From Tubulanus polymorphus (Eukaryota; Nemertea; Palaeonemertea; Tubulaniformes; Tubulanidae): a DNA stretch of 64,000 nucleotides. The notes beneath the pieces are model-generated. The model was not told the origin of the DNA. It searched no databases and saw only the letters and a program-made list of their open reading frames with translations. Position 1 is the first letter of the stretch. The number at the start of each line of letters is the position of its first letter. A program made the translations under genes and the position numbers. Below, in pieces: positions 23,135 through 36,399 of the stretch. The DNA is taken from NCBI RefSeq assembly GCF_964204645.1, contig NC_134028.1:20062153-20126152 (forward strand), read 5' to 3'.

Positions 23135-25625
23135 TGGAATGAGAAATACGAAAATACATTGTACATGAAAAAAAATGATTTTCATTATTGTGGAGAGCAG
23201 GATAATTCAATTTCGTTCTATTCGTCATAATTTATCATAAGTACGTGATTGTAAATGAAAACAAGATCAACATCTCAAATCCCCTTCTCGAAACTCACTC
23301 GATCGAATGGAGTTGTAAGTTGGCCTAATTGGAAATCAGTCTCATCAGGTTGCGAGAAGTAACTCAAAGTATTTTCTATCATTCGAACTTCGCAGAACAA
23401 TCTATATTATACGTAGTTACCTTTTATTTACTACTTTTAACCACGGATGCATAAGTGATTATTTCTTTAAAACTTGCCTTATTACGAAGAATTGCTGAAT
23501 CGATGTAACCGCATCCTCGATGGTGTTCGCATTATTCAAAACTATTTGCATGTACTTCGTGGCAATAGTTTCAACAAGGCGACAACTCGCAGCGTGAATA
23601 TGAATAAAACATATAATGCCTGTAAACATGAGCTTTTTCCATATATTTCATTAAATATTTTAGACCAACGCGCACTCTTCAAAATGAAATATTGGACAAT
23701 TGAGATCGAACGCTATATTCAGAATTGTTGTCGTGAAATGTTCGGGCCAACCTGTACATCGCGCCATCATAATACTTAGGCCATAATTCGAACAATAACC
23801 GTGGCTTATTGATTGTTGCAATACTTGAGAGACATTTTCCAAAGATCTTTAGAATTTGAGATAAAACTTAGGTGCATTTTAGAAGGGCCAGTGTAAAGGG
23901 TGGTGTCCGAAGAAAATATAGACCATTTAAGGAAATCGGTTTGTGAAGTTGGTGAAATCTTATTTGAACGACGTGTTCTCGGTAGATGGCTAGTAAACCC
24001 ATCCACAGGCGATCGGGAGGCCCTGGATTAGGTATTAAATGTATGCGCATGTTAATTGAAGGACAATAAGGAACTGTATGGGTACATATGGGTATTTCTG
24101 TATTTGGCGGTATCGTCAGTTTGTCGGTCTGTCCGCACAGAAACTTCAATGTGCGGAGCTGAATTGCATACTTCATCTATTTTTCATAATGTAACCTTGT
24201 ACTGTTCCATACTTGACTTGAACTGTCGCGATGACACGACAACGTAGCAACACATTTAGCATTGAAGTGGTGACAGGTGAAAACTAAATATCCGATGCTA
24301 CTGAAAGCTTACAGTTACTACACGGTTTTGCGATGTCTCGGACCTTCGTTTTCAGAATCGAACATGTCGTATTTTAGACCGAAAGGAGTTATTGTCATCA
24401 ATCTATATTGAAAAAAACCTTCCCTTACGTTAGGGTTCTAAACCATAATTTTGGCGATTGAAAGAGCCGCCATTTTGTGTACCGCACTGTGATAGGCTCT
24501 AGATTTTCAACAAGAGTGATATATAACACTATCAACAGTTGTCAAGTACTCTTCTGTAAGGTGCATATATTAAATACTTTGAGGCAGTTACCGTAAAAAC
24601 GGTCTAAAAATGTATGCACCACAAAGGTTTATGTCAAGATACTGCTCCCTCTAGATCGATTTCTTACCGAAAGATTCAAAAACATATTTATGTTCGTCTT
24701 TCGTTTGTATTTGAAAATCCGAAAATCGAATTTAAACTGATTATCACTATAGTCTAATGCCGTTGTTGGCCCCTTATTATGTCCTCCCCGCAGGTGGAAT
24801 CGACCTAGGCTTTCCCATTCGTATCGGACCTATTATTGACTGCATCTGCCCTCATTTACTAGGATTTAGTACCGTTAGAGATTTTAACTCCGCGCCGCTA
24901 CGGTTTGGGGCGTGTATCAGTCGGTCAAGTAACAGTGGCCAATCAATGCGGATAGTGTTGGTTTCATCAGACATTTGTGACAAGCTTGTTTGAAGAAAAT
25001 AAAGTCATACATCGTTATCAAGAGTTTTAGAAGAAAGTATTGTTAACATTGTAAACTTATCATGACCCAACTTATAATGACCGTGTTACAACACTATTGC
25101 GTAGTACCATGGACTCAGTCAATGGTAGTACGTAATAAAGATAAGTCGGTGAAAGATATTCCAAGTGATGGTGTTGTTTTCTACCAATGTCTGATATTGG
25201 TGATTGGTGTATCTAACCGAAATGTCCACAAATACAGCCAAATCATCGGCACAACCGTGGTTACATTTGGCGTATTCTAAAAGGAATTGCCTTCAATTTA
25301 AATCCTTCGGTTTTGAATAGACACAATTTGCTAGCATGGGATATTTTGCATCCAGGAGATTTTTTTTTTTAGAATTCACCTCGAACTAATTGGTAACTTA
25401 ATAACTCAATACCGAGTCAACATGTGTTACGTTTCATGAATTTAAAACTCGAAATCTTAGAGTATCGAATATACAATTTAAAAAGCTTGTGCTATCAATA
25501 GAGTATCAAATATCTCATCTAGAACCTGTAATTCAATGATAGAATATATAAGAGTTAATGCTCGTGCCAATATAATATATCTCGAATTCCCTCCAGCTGA
25601 TAAACCTCGGGTCCTTTACTCAGCG
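23135..25625. other. Upstream region of PKD1 copy A, no gene recognised
   Basis: This 2.5-kb interval lies between the PKD1 start and the GPCR and should hold the PKD1 promoter and 5'UTR exon. Open frames here (for example plus strand 23474-23779) start from non-ATG codons or overlap frames on the other strand and show no family motif. I see no RNA gene. Confidence 0.5.
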
Positions 25626-25685
25626 ATGACGTCTGTTACGAATTCATCTGACGGGTCGTGCGTAAAAACTTTACCAATACGATAA

Positions 25686-26669
25686 ATGTACATCGATACG
25701 TTTTACGTCTATGGGATTGTATACGGCGCGCTATCGCTGGTCGGAATCGCATCGAACGTACTCACTATCGTTACGATCGAACGTTTGAAACGAAAATCAG
25801 ACTACGTATGCAAATTCGTAGCTTGTTTTGATTTATCGTTTCTCGTTTCGTTCGCGTTTTTGTACCCGATTCGGGCGTTGTACGTTTACGCGATTATGGG
25901 TGACGTCATGTTTCGTTTTTACGCGCTCAAATTCGGGGGTTGGATTTTGTTCATATTTTCATATATGTTTCTCTGGTTACAGACATCGAGGAATTGGTCG
26001 GTTGTTTTGCTCAGTGTTGATCGGCTAGTGGTTATTTCATTTCCGTTGCGAGCGGTGCGATTTTGGACATTAAGAAAACTACTATCAATTATGATTTGTG
26101 TGGTTACCTTAAGCGCGTTGGCAAACTGGCATTATATTATACAAGGCTCATTCCCAGGACTTTATCACTGGCCTTGTCTTAGATTAGATATCCGTGTTCA
26201 TACCCAGTACAGTGGTTATACACTCTTCAAATATACTGATTTTCTCACAAAACTCATCACAAATTGCACCAATTATGTTTACATGTTCATAACGTCAATA
26301 TTCCCTACTTGTTTTTTGATAGTTGTCAATTTTCTGTTAATGTTTGTTTTATATCGTGCGACCACAGCTCGACGGTCTCTTCGTCGAAGTGATTCCGTCG
26401 CCCGCAACAATGTCATCGATATCCGCGCTCTCAGAAATGTCGTTGCGCTCGTCGCTTTTTTTCTAATTTGCGAAATCCCGGCCACAATGCCGCGACTTTT
26501 TGAAATAAACGGTTTTGTAATACGCGATTATAGATTGCGAGTAATGTTTTATCAATTCGCTCTCACTACAACGGTTTTCAATTCAGTCGGTAATTTTTTC
26601 ATCCTTATTTCTACCGATGATAGATTCCGTAGTTTCACACGATGCCAGGCGTGTCGGGTAGACCGGTAG
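25686..26669 (+). CDS. Intronless class A (rhodopsin-type) GPCR, peptide-receptor-like
   Basis: A 327-residue single-exon receptor with seven hydrophobic segments. TM1 has GIASNVLTIVTIERL (Asn1.50), TM2 ACFDLSFL (Asp2.50), the end of TM3 NWSVVLLSVDRLVVISFP (DRL in place of DRY), TM6 FFLICEIPATM (CEIP in place of CWxP), and TM7 NSVGNFFILIS in place of NPxxY. This layout matches the invertebrate FMRFamide-receptor-like and related peptide GPCR expansions. The usual Cys3.25 is not obvious, so the TM3-ECL2 disulphide may be absent. The ligand is unknown. The frame is open for 19 more codons upstream from an ATG at 25626, but a TAA stands directly before the ATG at 25686. It lies between PKD1 copy A and a dead Penelope-like element. 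Confidence 0.85.
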   Translation: MYIDTFYVYGIVYGALSLVGIASNVLTIVTIERLKRKSDYVCKFVACFDLSFLVSFAFLYPIRALYVYAIMGDVMFRFYALKFGGWILFIFSYMFLWLQTSRNWSVVLLSVDRLVVISFPLRAVRFWTLRKLLSIMICVVTLSALANWHYIIQGSFPGLYHWPCLRLDIRVHTQYSGYTLFKYTDFLTKLITNCTNYVYMFITSIFPTCFLIVVNFLLMFVLYRATTARRSLRRSDSVARNNVIDIRALRNVVALVAFFLICEIPATMPRLFEINGFVIRDYRLRVMFYQFALTTTVFNSVGNFFILISTDDRFRSFTRCQACRVDR

Positions 26670-26699
26670 TTTCGGGGCTGTAGTACGCCGACTGAGAGA

Positions 26700-27295
26700 C
26701 GTTCTAATTGAAAAATTTGTTCCATCATACACATTGAGGACACGTTAGATTTCCTACTTATTATGAAAAATACTGCAGTAGATAGCAGCAATACAATACT
26801 ATTCACTGATGTTGTGGCTCTATACCCCAGTATACCTATCGAAGATGTTAATAGAGCTGTTAATGAGTTTCTACACATGCATCTCTGTTAGATACATGGG
26901 CATATTATTTGTGAAGCTATCGATAGTAGTTCTTAGTAATAATATCTGTAAATTTTTTACAACATGCATTTTGTGCTAATGTCGGGAACGGCTATTGGTA
27001 AACGTATTCATGCACATATATTTTAGAATCGGAAGACTTCGACAAATCTACCCATAAACCTAAATTGTGGAAGAGATTCGTAGATGATACATAAGTTTGG
27101 TTTGTGGGAACAGGGTCTTGATGAGTGTTTAACTAAATTTACTGAACGTCAGATTTACCCATGAATATACCTTTTTAGAAGCTAATCATCTAGATGTTAG
27201 AGGCTACAAATCAAATTGGAAAATTGGTACTGACCTATACACTAAACCCACTGATACGCACCAGTATCTACATTTCATTTCACATCTTGTCATGC
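26700..27295 (+). pseudogene. Penelope-like element reverse transcriptase fragment
   Basis: Translation in shifting frames gives the core motifs of Penelope-like reverse transcriptases in order: IEDTLDFLL, then LFTDVVALYPSIPIEDV, then MSGTAIGKRIHAHI, then KLWKRFVDDT, and finally TDLYTKPTDTHQYLHFISH. Stops and frameshifts interrupt it, for example TAG after LHMHLC near 26889 and TAA directly after FVDDT. It is cut off by the (TA)n tract at 27309. No endonuclease domain is seen. It is a dead 5'- and 3'-truncated copy. Confidence 0.85.
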
Positions 27296-27304
27296 GACAC
27301 ATTG

Positions 27305-27465
<161 letters not shown>

Positions 27466-27854
27466 ATAATCTAGGATTCGTACGACATTAATCAAAAAGA
27501 TGTTAGTTCGAGAAACCATGCGCTCGTTACGAGGCCTATTTGTTAAAACCTATTAGATTAATAGGGTTCATATGTAATTTTCCTATTGTATTTTCAATGA
27601 CAGTTGCGATCAAAATACAGCCACGAGAACTTAACTTTGTCTGTGGCCTCTCAATTAGAAAATCAATAGTTCCAACTTCGGCACGTGTCTAATCAAAGGG
27701 TGGGGTAAGAGAGATTTAATAAAGTTATTCTAATTGACGCAACGATTAAAATTTTGAGATGCTCCTTTAGTCCATTCATCATTTAGTACAAGTGACAGTG
27801 AGAATGTTGAGTCAACACCTTGTGGCTACAAAAGATGTTAGATATGTCCTATTC

Positions 27855-28700
27855 TTAATCAAAGAAGAGGAGCTTGTGTAAATTGTTATGCATAGCATGT
27901 TACAGCCTGGCACGTGGGGCTGTTAAGTAGACTTCCCTGGACACGAGAATGACCGATGCCCAATATTCATTGTTACCGTCACTGCCATGGCAACTGTTTT
28001 ATGTCCATATTCCAAAAAAGTGACCATATGGTCATTGGGGCTAGATTTTGGAATTCACATGATATATGTGTGGTATCTTATTGTCGGAAATTGAAGTAAA
28101 CTTTACACGGTATCAGATTTTCTCGGAAAAATCTGCATTTGTTGAGATTTATTGCCATGGCGACTGCAAAATCTTTGATTTTCTCATTTTGTGTGTGTCT
28201 TTTCGGCAAATATAGTTACATATTTGATTTGCCTCACAGGTTTAAACAATTTTTCTATAACATCTTCTTCACATAATTTGGTGTATTTTGAATATAACCT
28301 AAATTTAAATCACCCGTACGATACCAAAATATCCTCTCTTAAACACGGGAAACGAAGAGTCTGGAGTTACCATGTTTAGAAAGTTTTTTTTTATGGAAAC
28401 AGAGTTCCTCTCTCAAAGTAACTTTCTCATATCAAGAATGAATCGTGTTACACTAGCACCAGTGGCAAGTGGACCTACCTAAGATAGTGACTGGAACCAA
28501 TCAAACACTATCGCCGTCATTGCCATGGCAGCCATTTTGTTTGCAAAAGATTGAAAAGGCATTTATATTCGTATCATTCTCTTTTCAGGCAAAATGTTTA
28601 AGTCTTCCGAATAGCCCCACATGCGATGCCAAGCTGTAACATGCCATGCATAACAACCCAGAATTCAAAACATAAGCTCCTCTACTATCAGGATGAAAGG
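27855..28700. mobile_element. 0.84-kb element with long inverted ends
   Basis: The left arm (27860-27960) and reversed right arm (28600-28695) share gaggagctt, ttgttatgcat, catgttacag and gtggggct in order. Internally, tgccatggca occurs near both ends, again inverted. No protein is encoded; the 62-codon frame at 28191 has no family motif. Confidence 0.65.
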
Positions 28701-30723
28701 TTTTACAGTACGGTTACAGTCGACAAATTCTACAAACTTTCGATTGTAATTCAAACAAGAGGTCCATGGGCGTTGAAGTGTCGGTTATAATGTTATGCAT
28801 AGAATGTATAACCAGGTGACATCACCATTCTTGGAAAAATACCTTTTTCCATTCTGACTTAAAGAACACAGTGACCAAATGTGTAAAATAATTTCTATCG
28901 GTATACGACCGCAGTAACTTAAAAGAGACGTAACCGATTTTACCAGCATGCGTTTGTTTTTCCGGGGAGAAGGGCACTATACTAAATATTTGCGGCCTAG
29001 ACAGCAAATAAAAGAAAACAGTCCAAAGATTATTTTTTTCAGGGCTAATAAACCGCTCGAACCTTCTGAACAGCCACAGCAAACACCCCTCAGAGTTGAA
29101 GAATATGGCAATTGAATAACTTATTGAAACTAATTATTGAAAATCTTTTTATTGCTATATTTAATGTTTTTGACGAAAGTTTTTAACGAAAAGTTTACAT
29201 TGCATATAGGCACAATGACAGGTAATCTGTCAACATTCTATGAGTTGTATAACAATATTGATAAAAAGATTTGAGCACAAACATAGGAACTTTTAGCTGT
29301 TTCATTAAGATAATGACCATTGCAAAATCTATTGTAGCAGGACGTTTCGACATAAAACAGTGTAGCCTCATCTACACTTACAATGTACAGCAGTTATTTT
29401 AATAAGCACAAAATTGCAATGAAATTTTTGAATATAGTGAGTATACTGAATTGATCCGCAGCTAGAATTTAAGTCGACACCAAAGAAAAATCGTTAAACA
29501 CTTCGGACTATCAACAATACGTCAACATCGCTTTGTTATTTTTCACCACATCTAGTACATAGCACCAGAACGAATTGATTAATGGTGTTGATAGGCATTC
29601 GTGTGTGAGGCATATTTAAACTATCTACTCCCTCTATGTGGTCGGACCAAATTCATGCAGTCTTTAGTTCTTTGGCAACTTGATGAAACATAATCTCTTT
29701 AACTTGATATTTGGTTGACCTGAGAATTATTTCGCATGTTACTGATGTGTATACTATTCAATTATTTCGAGTCAATTATTTCAATTTACGATAAATTAAG
29801 AGTATATATTATCCTCTGCAAAAATGCATGCCCAATGCTATACAGCAGACATCTACCCATGTTTTCAGCTTAGTGTTTGATATCGATCAGAACTACATTC
29901 GCAGAAAATTATTGAAATCTAATATCAGATATTTGTACACTAACGTTTGAAAGTGGATTCAAATTCCATTCACACAACGTGGCTGAATGAAATTAGAAAA
30001 TTCAGGACGTACGCATTACATAGATAGATAAAGTCAGTCGATTATTTGATCTGATAATTTAATAACATATTTTCGACTTCTGTGAAGGTAAACTAATTTA
30101 ATGTTCTAATCATTGTAATTGAAAGTCGATTAAGATCTGATCGACAAATTAAAATCAGCAACGAATTAACAGTGATATATAGATTAATTACCCCAGTAAT
30201 TAGTTCTAAATTAGCATAGATACAATGGCACCAATTTGTATCACAAAAACACATCATCTAATCATCAACTCAAGAAGGCTTTTGCCCATATTGTCAAAAT
30301 CTAGAATCCTTGTGACTTCATCCCTCAAACAGCAGGTCCCCGAAGCATCCAGGAATTTCGTATGAACCCATAAAAACCTTAAACACCTTCATACATGGTC
30401 AAATTGAATGGACATGATAGTGTTCGTCGATATCATCAGAAAGGGCAGCATCTCATGCTGCTTTTGATATCGCGGATATTCGTCACCGTGAACTGGTGCA
30501 ACCTTTGGGGGAAATCTTTTTCCCAATGGCAACGGTCTAGTAAATGATTTAATATACATAAAAACTCTCATTCAAGTTGCCTAGACGGAACCTCATAGAA
30601 CAACAACAACAGAATATACGAGTGACATGTATATCAAGGAAATCAATTTCTATAACCATCCAATGGGACAACGATGGTTGACCTAATAGTAGAATGTGTT
30701 TTCTGTAGAATTCATAGACCAGT
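28701..30723. other. Gene-free interval before BHMT
   Basis: This AT-rich sequence holds no frame with a recognisable domain on either strand and no clear repeat family. The proximal promoter of BHMT must lie near 30.5-30.7 kb, but I see no convincing core element. Confidence 0.5.
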
Positions 30724-30783
30724 TTGGAAATTTTTGTCAAACGTCAAACGATTCAAGGTGGCTTTATTTGCAAGATACTAGAT

Positions 30784-32769
30784 ATGGCAGCTAAACCGAA
30801 TATACTGGAGATATTAGCAAAACGCATAATCATTGGCGACGGTAGTTACATGAATACATTCGAAAAAAGAGGATATGTGACTGCTGGGCTGTATACTCCT
30901 GAATGCGTTCTAGAACATCCTGACGCCGGTAGGTTTTACATGTTTCTGACTTATTTCTACCCACATCCCAACTTTACCCGATCAATTTTAGCACACCTTC
31001 CTGTCTGCAACAAAATCTATAGTTTTGTGGGCATCATTTTGAATTAAAACAATGACGAACTACGAGGCATCTGCCAGAAAAAACGTCCTTTAAAATAACC
31101 GTTGGGTTATCTTCAAGTCAAAACGGATTAGCCGATAAAAGAAAAATCATTAATTTGCCATTTTTCAGTCAGTGGTTTACATAAAGAATTTGCTCGAGCT
31201 GGAGCTGATGTAATGCAAGCATTCACTTTTCATGCGACGGATGGAATGCTTCAATGTAGTGAGTCGGCCAAAAATTATAACGTAGGTTGTGGTCTTTATC
31301 TATCTCACTCTTATTCAACTATTCAGTATTTCTATTCAACTATTCAGTCATACAAATTGTACTGAATGGTTAGTGCTAAGGTATTGATGTACATATCTAT
31401 AATTTATCTTAGACATCTGAAATAAACCGTGCGGCGTGCGATCTTGCACGTAATGTTGCCACATCATACAATCTACTAGTTTGCGGAGGTTTGTCGCCTA
31501 CACCGACATATACAGCTGGAAAAGGGAAGGCAGCAGTTCAAGCAGAATTCGAAAAGCAATGCCAAGTGTTCAAAGAAAAGGATGTCGATTTCTTTATAGC
31601 GGAGGTAAAATTCTACTATTCAAGACAAAGATGGTATTCATTGGTATTTTACATTGGAATTTCACTATCAACAAATCGAACATTTGCATAACACTGTAGT
31701 GTCGAATGTATACATGTATTTTTCGAATCCAGTTTTTCTGTTCAATCGAAGAGATTGAGTGGGCGATTGATGTCATGAAGAAATACAACAAACCTATAGC
31801 GTGTACGATGAGAATAGGCCCAGTTGGGTGTATGGATGGAATCAGTGCAGGAGAATGTGCAGTTAGAATGGCTAAACGAGGTGTAAAATCATGCCCTCAC
31901 TCTAGATACATCCCTCTTAATATACGTTATTTTTCAAACATGTTTCAATGTCGTGCAAAGTTTAGTAAATCATAATCGTAGGTGTTTGTTTTCAATCACC
32001 CAGGGGCCGATATTGTGGGTTTAAATTGCCAGTTTGATTATAACGCGCAACTGAAAACGATGAAATTGATGAAAGATGCCCTGAATGAAGCTGGTTTATC
32101 TCCATTTCTGATGATGCAGCCAATCGGATTCCTTTCTCCTGAAACTGAGTATCTAGTTGAAGGATATTCTCAACTACCCGAGTACTTGTTAGGTGAGCTG
32201 AAATAACAATTGGATCGTCTCGATATTGAAATAAGTAATATTTAGATGCTTTTTCATTTTCAGCGATGGAACCACGCATTCTTACTCGTTGGGAATGTAG
32301 AGACTATGCCCGTAAAGCTTATGAACTTGGAGTGAGGTACATCGGAGGATGTTGCGGATTCGAGAGTTATCATATTCGTGAAATGGCCGAAGAGGTTTGT
32401 ACACGAAATGTTGCATTGCATTTCGATATCAAAATCACATTGCGAAATCCATTCGCATGATAATTCACATTATAATTACAGTTGTCCGAGGAACGAGGAT
32501 TCAGACCACCCGGAAAAGATCATAATTTACCATTCGCGGCTGGATATGGACAGAGTGTATATGAACATGATCGTCAAAAGTAAACTGATAGCCGGATAAT
32601 CCTGACGTTTTTATACCAGTATCCACATTGCGCGGAAGCGTCTCTGTATATATCATGCTCTTTTATTTATTGCAGACACGGTAGAGATTATTGGATGAAT
32701 CTAATCCCTAAAACCGGTCGTCCAAACAGCGCTGCTTACAACTCAAAAAAGGAACTCATTCATTTGTAA
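30784..32769 (+). CDS. BHMT: Betaine-homocysteine S-methyltransferase
   Basis: BHMT moves a methyl group from betaine to homocysteine, giving dimethylglycine and methionine in the cytosol. Eight exons: 30784-30928, 31169-31281, 31413-31604, 31733-31880, 32004-32192, 32264-32394, 32482-32579 and 32676-32769. All borders are GT..AG and all phases agree, giving 369 residues against about 406 in vertebrates. The zinc-binding cysteines are present in GLNCQFD and YIGGCCGFE. Other family marks are [31 protein letters not shown] and [12 protein letters not shown]. The C-terminal arm ([17 protein letters not shown]) fits the family but ends early. An in-frame ATG at 30724 exists; the ATG at 30784 fits homologues better. 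The gene looks intact. Confidence 0.95.
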
Positions 32770-33737
32770 CAACAAACCCATTATGTTTTTTGTATCGATT
32801 GTGTGATTATAGTATTGGTCCATTTGTAATCATGTAACATTTTTGTTTTTTCTTTCAATTTCTTTATCCTGTGAGTATCTTTCTTCTTAGTATGAACTGA
32901 CACGATGAATAACTAAATTAATGTACAACCTATGCCTTCATCTCCCAAATAACGATAGTGATCGTGCGAACGCCTAGTTTTCCCGATGATAACTTTTTCC
33001 TTCTCTGATAGGGATATTTGGAGAAAGTTCATTACATTCAGGAAAGGCCTGATGATTAAGAGTCGAAACGATAGGTACAAGGAAACAAGTCCCATCAGTA
33101 TCACTTTGGTGATCTGGTTTAATATCTGAGTATGCCGAACTAAGCCATTAGCTGTCCTCATGTGTTGTCAAAAGTTGAAGATTCTCAATGTCGCCCTGGT
33201 CCAAATACTTACGTATGTAATCATTGGCAGGTATCCCTCGCAATTTAGAGAATGAAATCAAACTAAGTTAATATTAAACAGCTATACTTCGTGACGGAAA
33301 TTCAGATATAGATTTGGTGGAATTATCCTCAGGCTTCATTCAAAATCTCCCATTTACTTTTATTGGTTGGTCTAGTCAATTTTGGTATAGGATATCGACC
33401 CACTAACTCCCTTACCCGTAATGCTTCCCTTGAAAAAACCTTTCCCGGTCATTGGACACCGTCTGGAACAACTGGGAACTCGTTTCATCTGCCCACCGGT
33501 TTCCGGGGGCACTGCAAACTGCGAACCGTCAATGAAATCAATACATCACTACATTCATTTATAATGCCGACTCGAATTATCTATTTGCATTTATAAACAA
33601 ATAATTGACACAAATTTGAATCGTATAGAACAAGGAAACCCGAAACCTAGAACTGAATTAGAATTAGAACATAGATCTTCTAGTATGATAGAATGTTACT
33701 CGAATTATCCATCATTTCCGTGGCATTTTCTAGTTTT

Positions 33738-34475
33738 CTAGTTTCTCATTTGTTTCAAGCCTGTTCTCGAAGATCTAAAATTTTTTCTTAGATCTTTCAC
33801 ATTGTTTCTTGCGAAATCATTAGTCAGCGAGCTGCCCTTTCTAGAATTGAAGACCCTCGGCGAAGAGTCACCTTGTCGACCTGGTAGGTGCTTGATATCG
33901 CGTTTGACGATAGACTTGCAATTCAATTTGCTCAGTGGTCCCGATATGGCCTTGTCGTAACACTCGAAAGGACGAGATGATGCCTGCCAATCAAACAAAC
34001 ACAATTGAAAATGCTTTTTCTTTGGTGAACCTTTCAAATACAACACTGATAATCACTATTATAAGAATACTAAGAGGTTATAAATAATTGCGACTTTTTC
34101 CAGTCTTGAATTGCGTAAAAACCCACAATATAGATCCAAAACAACAGCTACTATTTCATTCTAACGTTTGGGGTGGGATACTTCAACCCATATTCAGAGA
34201 TTTGTTTCAGATACCGAGAGTTATTTCTGTTAATTCGTCTTTCCATGAGGAATATCAACTGCACATAGGACCAATGAGGTTTGTAGACTTTAGGTTCATA
34301 AGTTAAGCTACGATGGATTATTGGATCATTATTGACGAAATGCTTCGACGATTAACAAACGGCGTTTCCTCATCATGGACATATATTTACCTTGCTACGT
34401 GTACTTTCATATAATGGCATCGGTTGAAACCCAGAAAACCGCCAAAAAAATCACCAAAAAACTTATCAATTTCAT
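33738..34475 (-). pseudogene. Small secreted protein, copy A (frameshifted)
   Basis: Paralogue of the gene at 42.55-43.08 kb. Exon 1 (34391-34475) starts MKLISFLVIFLAVFWVSTDA but is 85 rather than 84 bases; one extra base after GCCATT puts a TGA two codons later. Exon 2 (33738-33983) is fully open and keeps the shared KAISGPLSKLNC block, with an extra Cys (FECYDK) not present in copy C. The TATA box seen in the other copies reads gtacaaaact here. The open exon 2 means the gene was lost recently, or is rescued by an unusual splice I cannot see. Confidence 0.75.
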
Positions 34476-35033
34476 GTTGTTTCCAAAAACTGCAATCAGA
34501 TCATTGAAATAGAGACTGGTTCCCGGCTAAGCCAGAACAAGAGACTGGTTCCCGACTTTGCCAGAACATGGATATTTTGCGTAAATGATCTTACCTGTAT
34601 GATGTGTGTTGAGATTTAACGTGCTGTTGAAGCGACCGACGAATGTTTCATTTTGTCGATTAAATCTTGCGAGTTTTGTACATACATTGGGCTGAATGAT
34701 ATTTAAACAGAAGTTGCTGAACGGCCTCGGAATTAGCACTTCACTGTACTATAGATTTGATTCCAACTATTTACAGGATCGATTCGATTATTTTTGCCAT
34801 GTTTAATCTGTGTGATTTGTTTACAGTCGTTGCTGGAAATTTGAAGTACGATGGAGGTTGTACATTTTTCATCCACACAATGAAATAAAATCCTGTAAAA
34901 GACTTAATATGAACTGTAGATTCAAATATTAACCAAACTTCGCCCGGTTCCACAATTCTTCTGAAGAGTCAACTTGACGAAAATGAATCCATTGTAACAC
35001 TTGAATCAAATTCAACCGAACTTTGTCCAGGAC

Positions 35034-35700
35034 TGTGGAATTAGACCCTAGATAAGCAAGTCCAGAAGTGTTGAACTGGGTCCGAAGCTGCCGAAGTATG
35101 CCCAGCACACTTAGATCTTGATTCACAACTTTCTGAATAAGTAGGTCTATGAGTTTGGAACTGTGTCCACAATTCAAGAAGTAGGACCTGGACTGTGTAA
35201 CAAGGTCCACACACTGTAAAGTAGGTCCAGAAGTTTTGAACTGGGTCCACAACTGTAGATGTAGATCCAGAAGTTTTGAACTGGGTCCATAACTGTAGAT
35301 GTAGGACCCGAACTGAGGAATTAGCTCTGCAACTATAGAATTAGGTCCACAATGTGGAACTGGTTCTTCAACTGTATAAGCAGGTCCAAAACTGTGGAAC
35401 TGGATCCAAAACTGTAGGAGTAGGTCCAGAACTGGGACTGGATCCACAAGTGAAGTAGGCCCAGAACTGTGGAACTGGGTTCACAACTGTAAAGGTACGT
35501 CCACAACTGTGGAACTGGGACCACAACTATGGACGTAGGTCTCAGAACAGGGTAACTTGGTCTACAATTGCAAGTTCCATGCAGAACTATGGAACTTGGT
35601 CAACAACTGTGAAAATGGACCCAGAACTGTGGAGCGGTATACTGTGGAACTGGATCTAGTTTTATGGAACTTGGTCAAGGAATGCGGAACTATGTGACTG
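35034..35700. repeat. Minisatellite array 1
   Basis: Degenerate tandem units of about 38-40 bases built on gtccacaactgtggaactgg and gtccagaagttttgaactgg. Long frames translated from it (Trp/Asp/Pro/Val-rich) are repeat artefacts. It lies upstream of secreted-protein copy A. Confidence 0.9.
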
Positions 35701-36399
35701 CAGAATTGGGTCTCAACCTGAAAAAGCTCGAAGTTTTGAATTAAAAAGCTATTCGATATTGTGCATTTTCTGTATTCGCAGTTAAATCGACGAGAACTTG
35801 CTCAATTTGGTGAAAAAACTAATTACGCCAATTGTTGAGACAACTGGTGTTGAGACAAAATTATATTTTAATAACGTTGATATTTGAGTTCACACAGTTC
35901 ACTTGTCCCTAACGCTAACGCAGTGTATATCCCATGAACAAACAAACGACCATTCAGACTAAACGACACGTTGTATTGCAAGATCATATCGTTAATCTTT
36001 TCATTCTTTTCATTCGAACAAAATGTTTTCGTGGGGACGACACTTTTTTCGTTCTAACGAAACATGTTTTAATAGGAGGCATTCCGCCTGACCCCTGACT
36101 CCATGGAGGGGGGTCAAACAGATTATAAAAGAGATCAGTGCCATTTGTCAGTAAAAGACCAATTCCGTGACAACCTAATATCCATTTATCCTCCTAATAT
36201 ATGTTACTAACCCTTTATGTATAGAAAGTAGCAGAATAATTGTATGATTCTCATTTCGTCATATTTAATAAGTTGGTTATAACAGAATGTTACCTGAACC
36301 CAGCATCAACTACTAGTGGGTCGATTACGAATTTGGAATTATAGTATTAAGTTTAACACCCCAATCAGGAATACCCCTCGAAAATCACATGACCATAGC

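Noticed and set aside
23474-23779. 101-codon plus-strand frame
   Set aside because: It starts from TTG, overlaps minus-strand frames, shows no domain and has no splice or promoter context.
34929-35524. Long minus-strand frames rich in Trp, Asp, Pro and Val
   Set aside because: They are translations of minisatellite array 1; the same unit read in the other orientation gives similar frames at 38.0 and 41.4 kb.
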